Part shown: positions 6,404 to 6,439 of the stretch, piece after piece
Numbering within the stretch: position 1 is the first letter of the stretch
Layout of the letters: every line of letters begins with the position of its first letter
Assembly (NCBI GenBank): GCA_913061385.1
Contig: CAJXTM010000234.1
Location: 1-6,439, forward strand
Direction of reading: 5' to 3'
Length of the DNA stretch: 6,439 bases
Source of the DNA: an uncultured Rhodopirellula sp.
Lineage (GTDB): Bacteria > Planctomycetota > Planctomycetia > Pirellulales > Pirellulaceae
Made by a program: the position numbers and the translations under genes
Notes under the pieces: model-generated
What the model was told of the DNA's origin: nothing
Seen by the model: the letters and a program-made list of their open reading frames with translations, nothing else
Database searches by the model: none

Positions 6404-6439
6404 CTGTCTCTTATACACATCTCCGAGCCCACGAGACCG
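6404..6439 (-). other. Nextera (Tn5) i7-side sequencing adapter, not genomic
   Basis: Non-biological. Positions 6404-6422 (CTGTCTCTTATACACATCT) are the reverse complement of the Tn5 mosaic end, and 6423-6437 (CCGAGCCCACGAGAC) are the Nextera read-2 tail. The final CG (6438-6439) would be the first two bases of the i7 index. Genomic DNA ends at 6403. Confidence 0.98.

Overview
The window is a bacterial genomic fragment of about 6.36 kb (positions 47-6403) enclosed by Illumina Nextera/Tn5 adapter sequence on both sides (1-46 and 6404-6439). It is therefore one tagmented, amplified library molecule read end to end, and the two outermost genes are cut by the library ends, not by biology.

The organism is most likely a member of the Planctomycetota. 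This is an inference from the overall look of the proteins: a MoxR ATPase/DUF58 pair, an FtsK motor with a very acidic tail, start sites mostly without Shine-Dalgarno sequences, and intermediate base composition. No rRNA or other definitive marker is present, so the assignment is tentative.

Layout. The plus strand carries a two-gene operon: a MoxR-family AAA+ ATPase (118-1110, possibly 5'-truncated) and, 3 nt later, a membrane-anchored DUF58 protein (1114-2460). A 76-nt convergent gap with no convincing terminator follows. The minus strand carries, in transcription order, ftsK (6401-4734, N-terminal membrane part missing), ispD (4586-3858) and tyrS (3850-2537). ispD and tyrS are 7 nt apart and probably translated together. 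A 147-nt spacer separates ftsK from ispD. No tRNA, rRNA, CRISPR, insertion sequence or riboswitch was seen.

How the genes relate. The plus-strand pair belongs to the widespread MoxR/DUF58 chaperone-like systems linked to maturation of protein complexes and envelope functions; its target is unknown here. The minus-strand genes are housekeeping: chromosome segregation (FtsK), isoprenoid precursor synthesis by the MEP pathway (IspD) and tyrosine tRNA charging (TyrRS). They do not form one pathway.

No clearly new multi-gene system is visible. The points most worth a second look are in FtsK. Its gamma domain differs from E. coli at all three DNA-reading positions I could align from memory, and it is followed by a 59-residue tail in which 33 residues are Asp or Glu. 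The adapter ends are also important: the same TAA in the mosaic end makes both truncated edge genes look complete.
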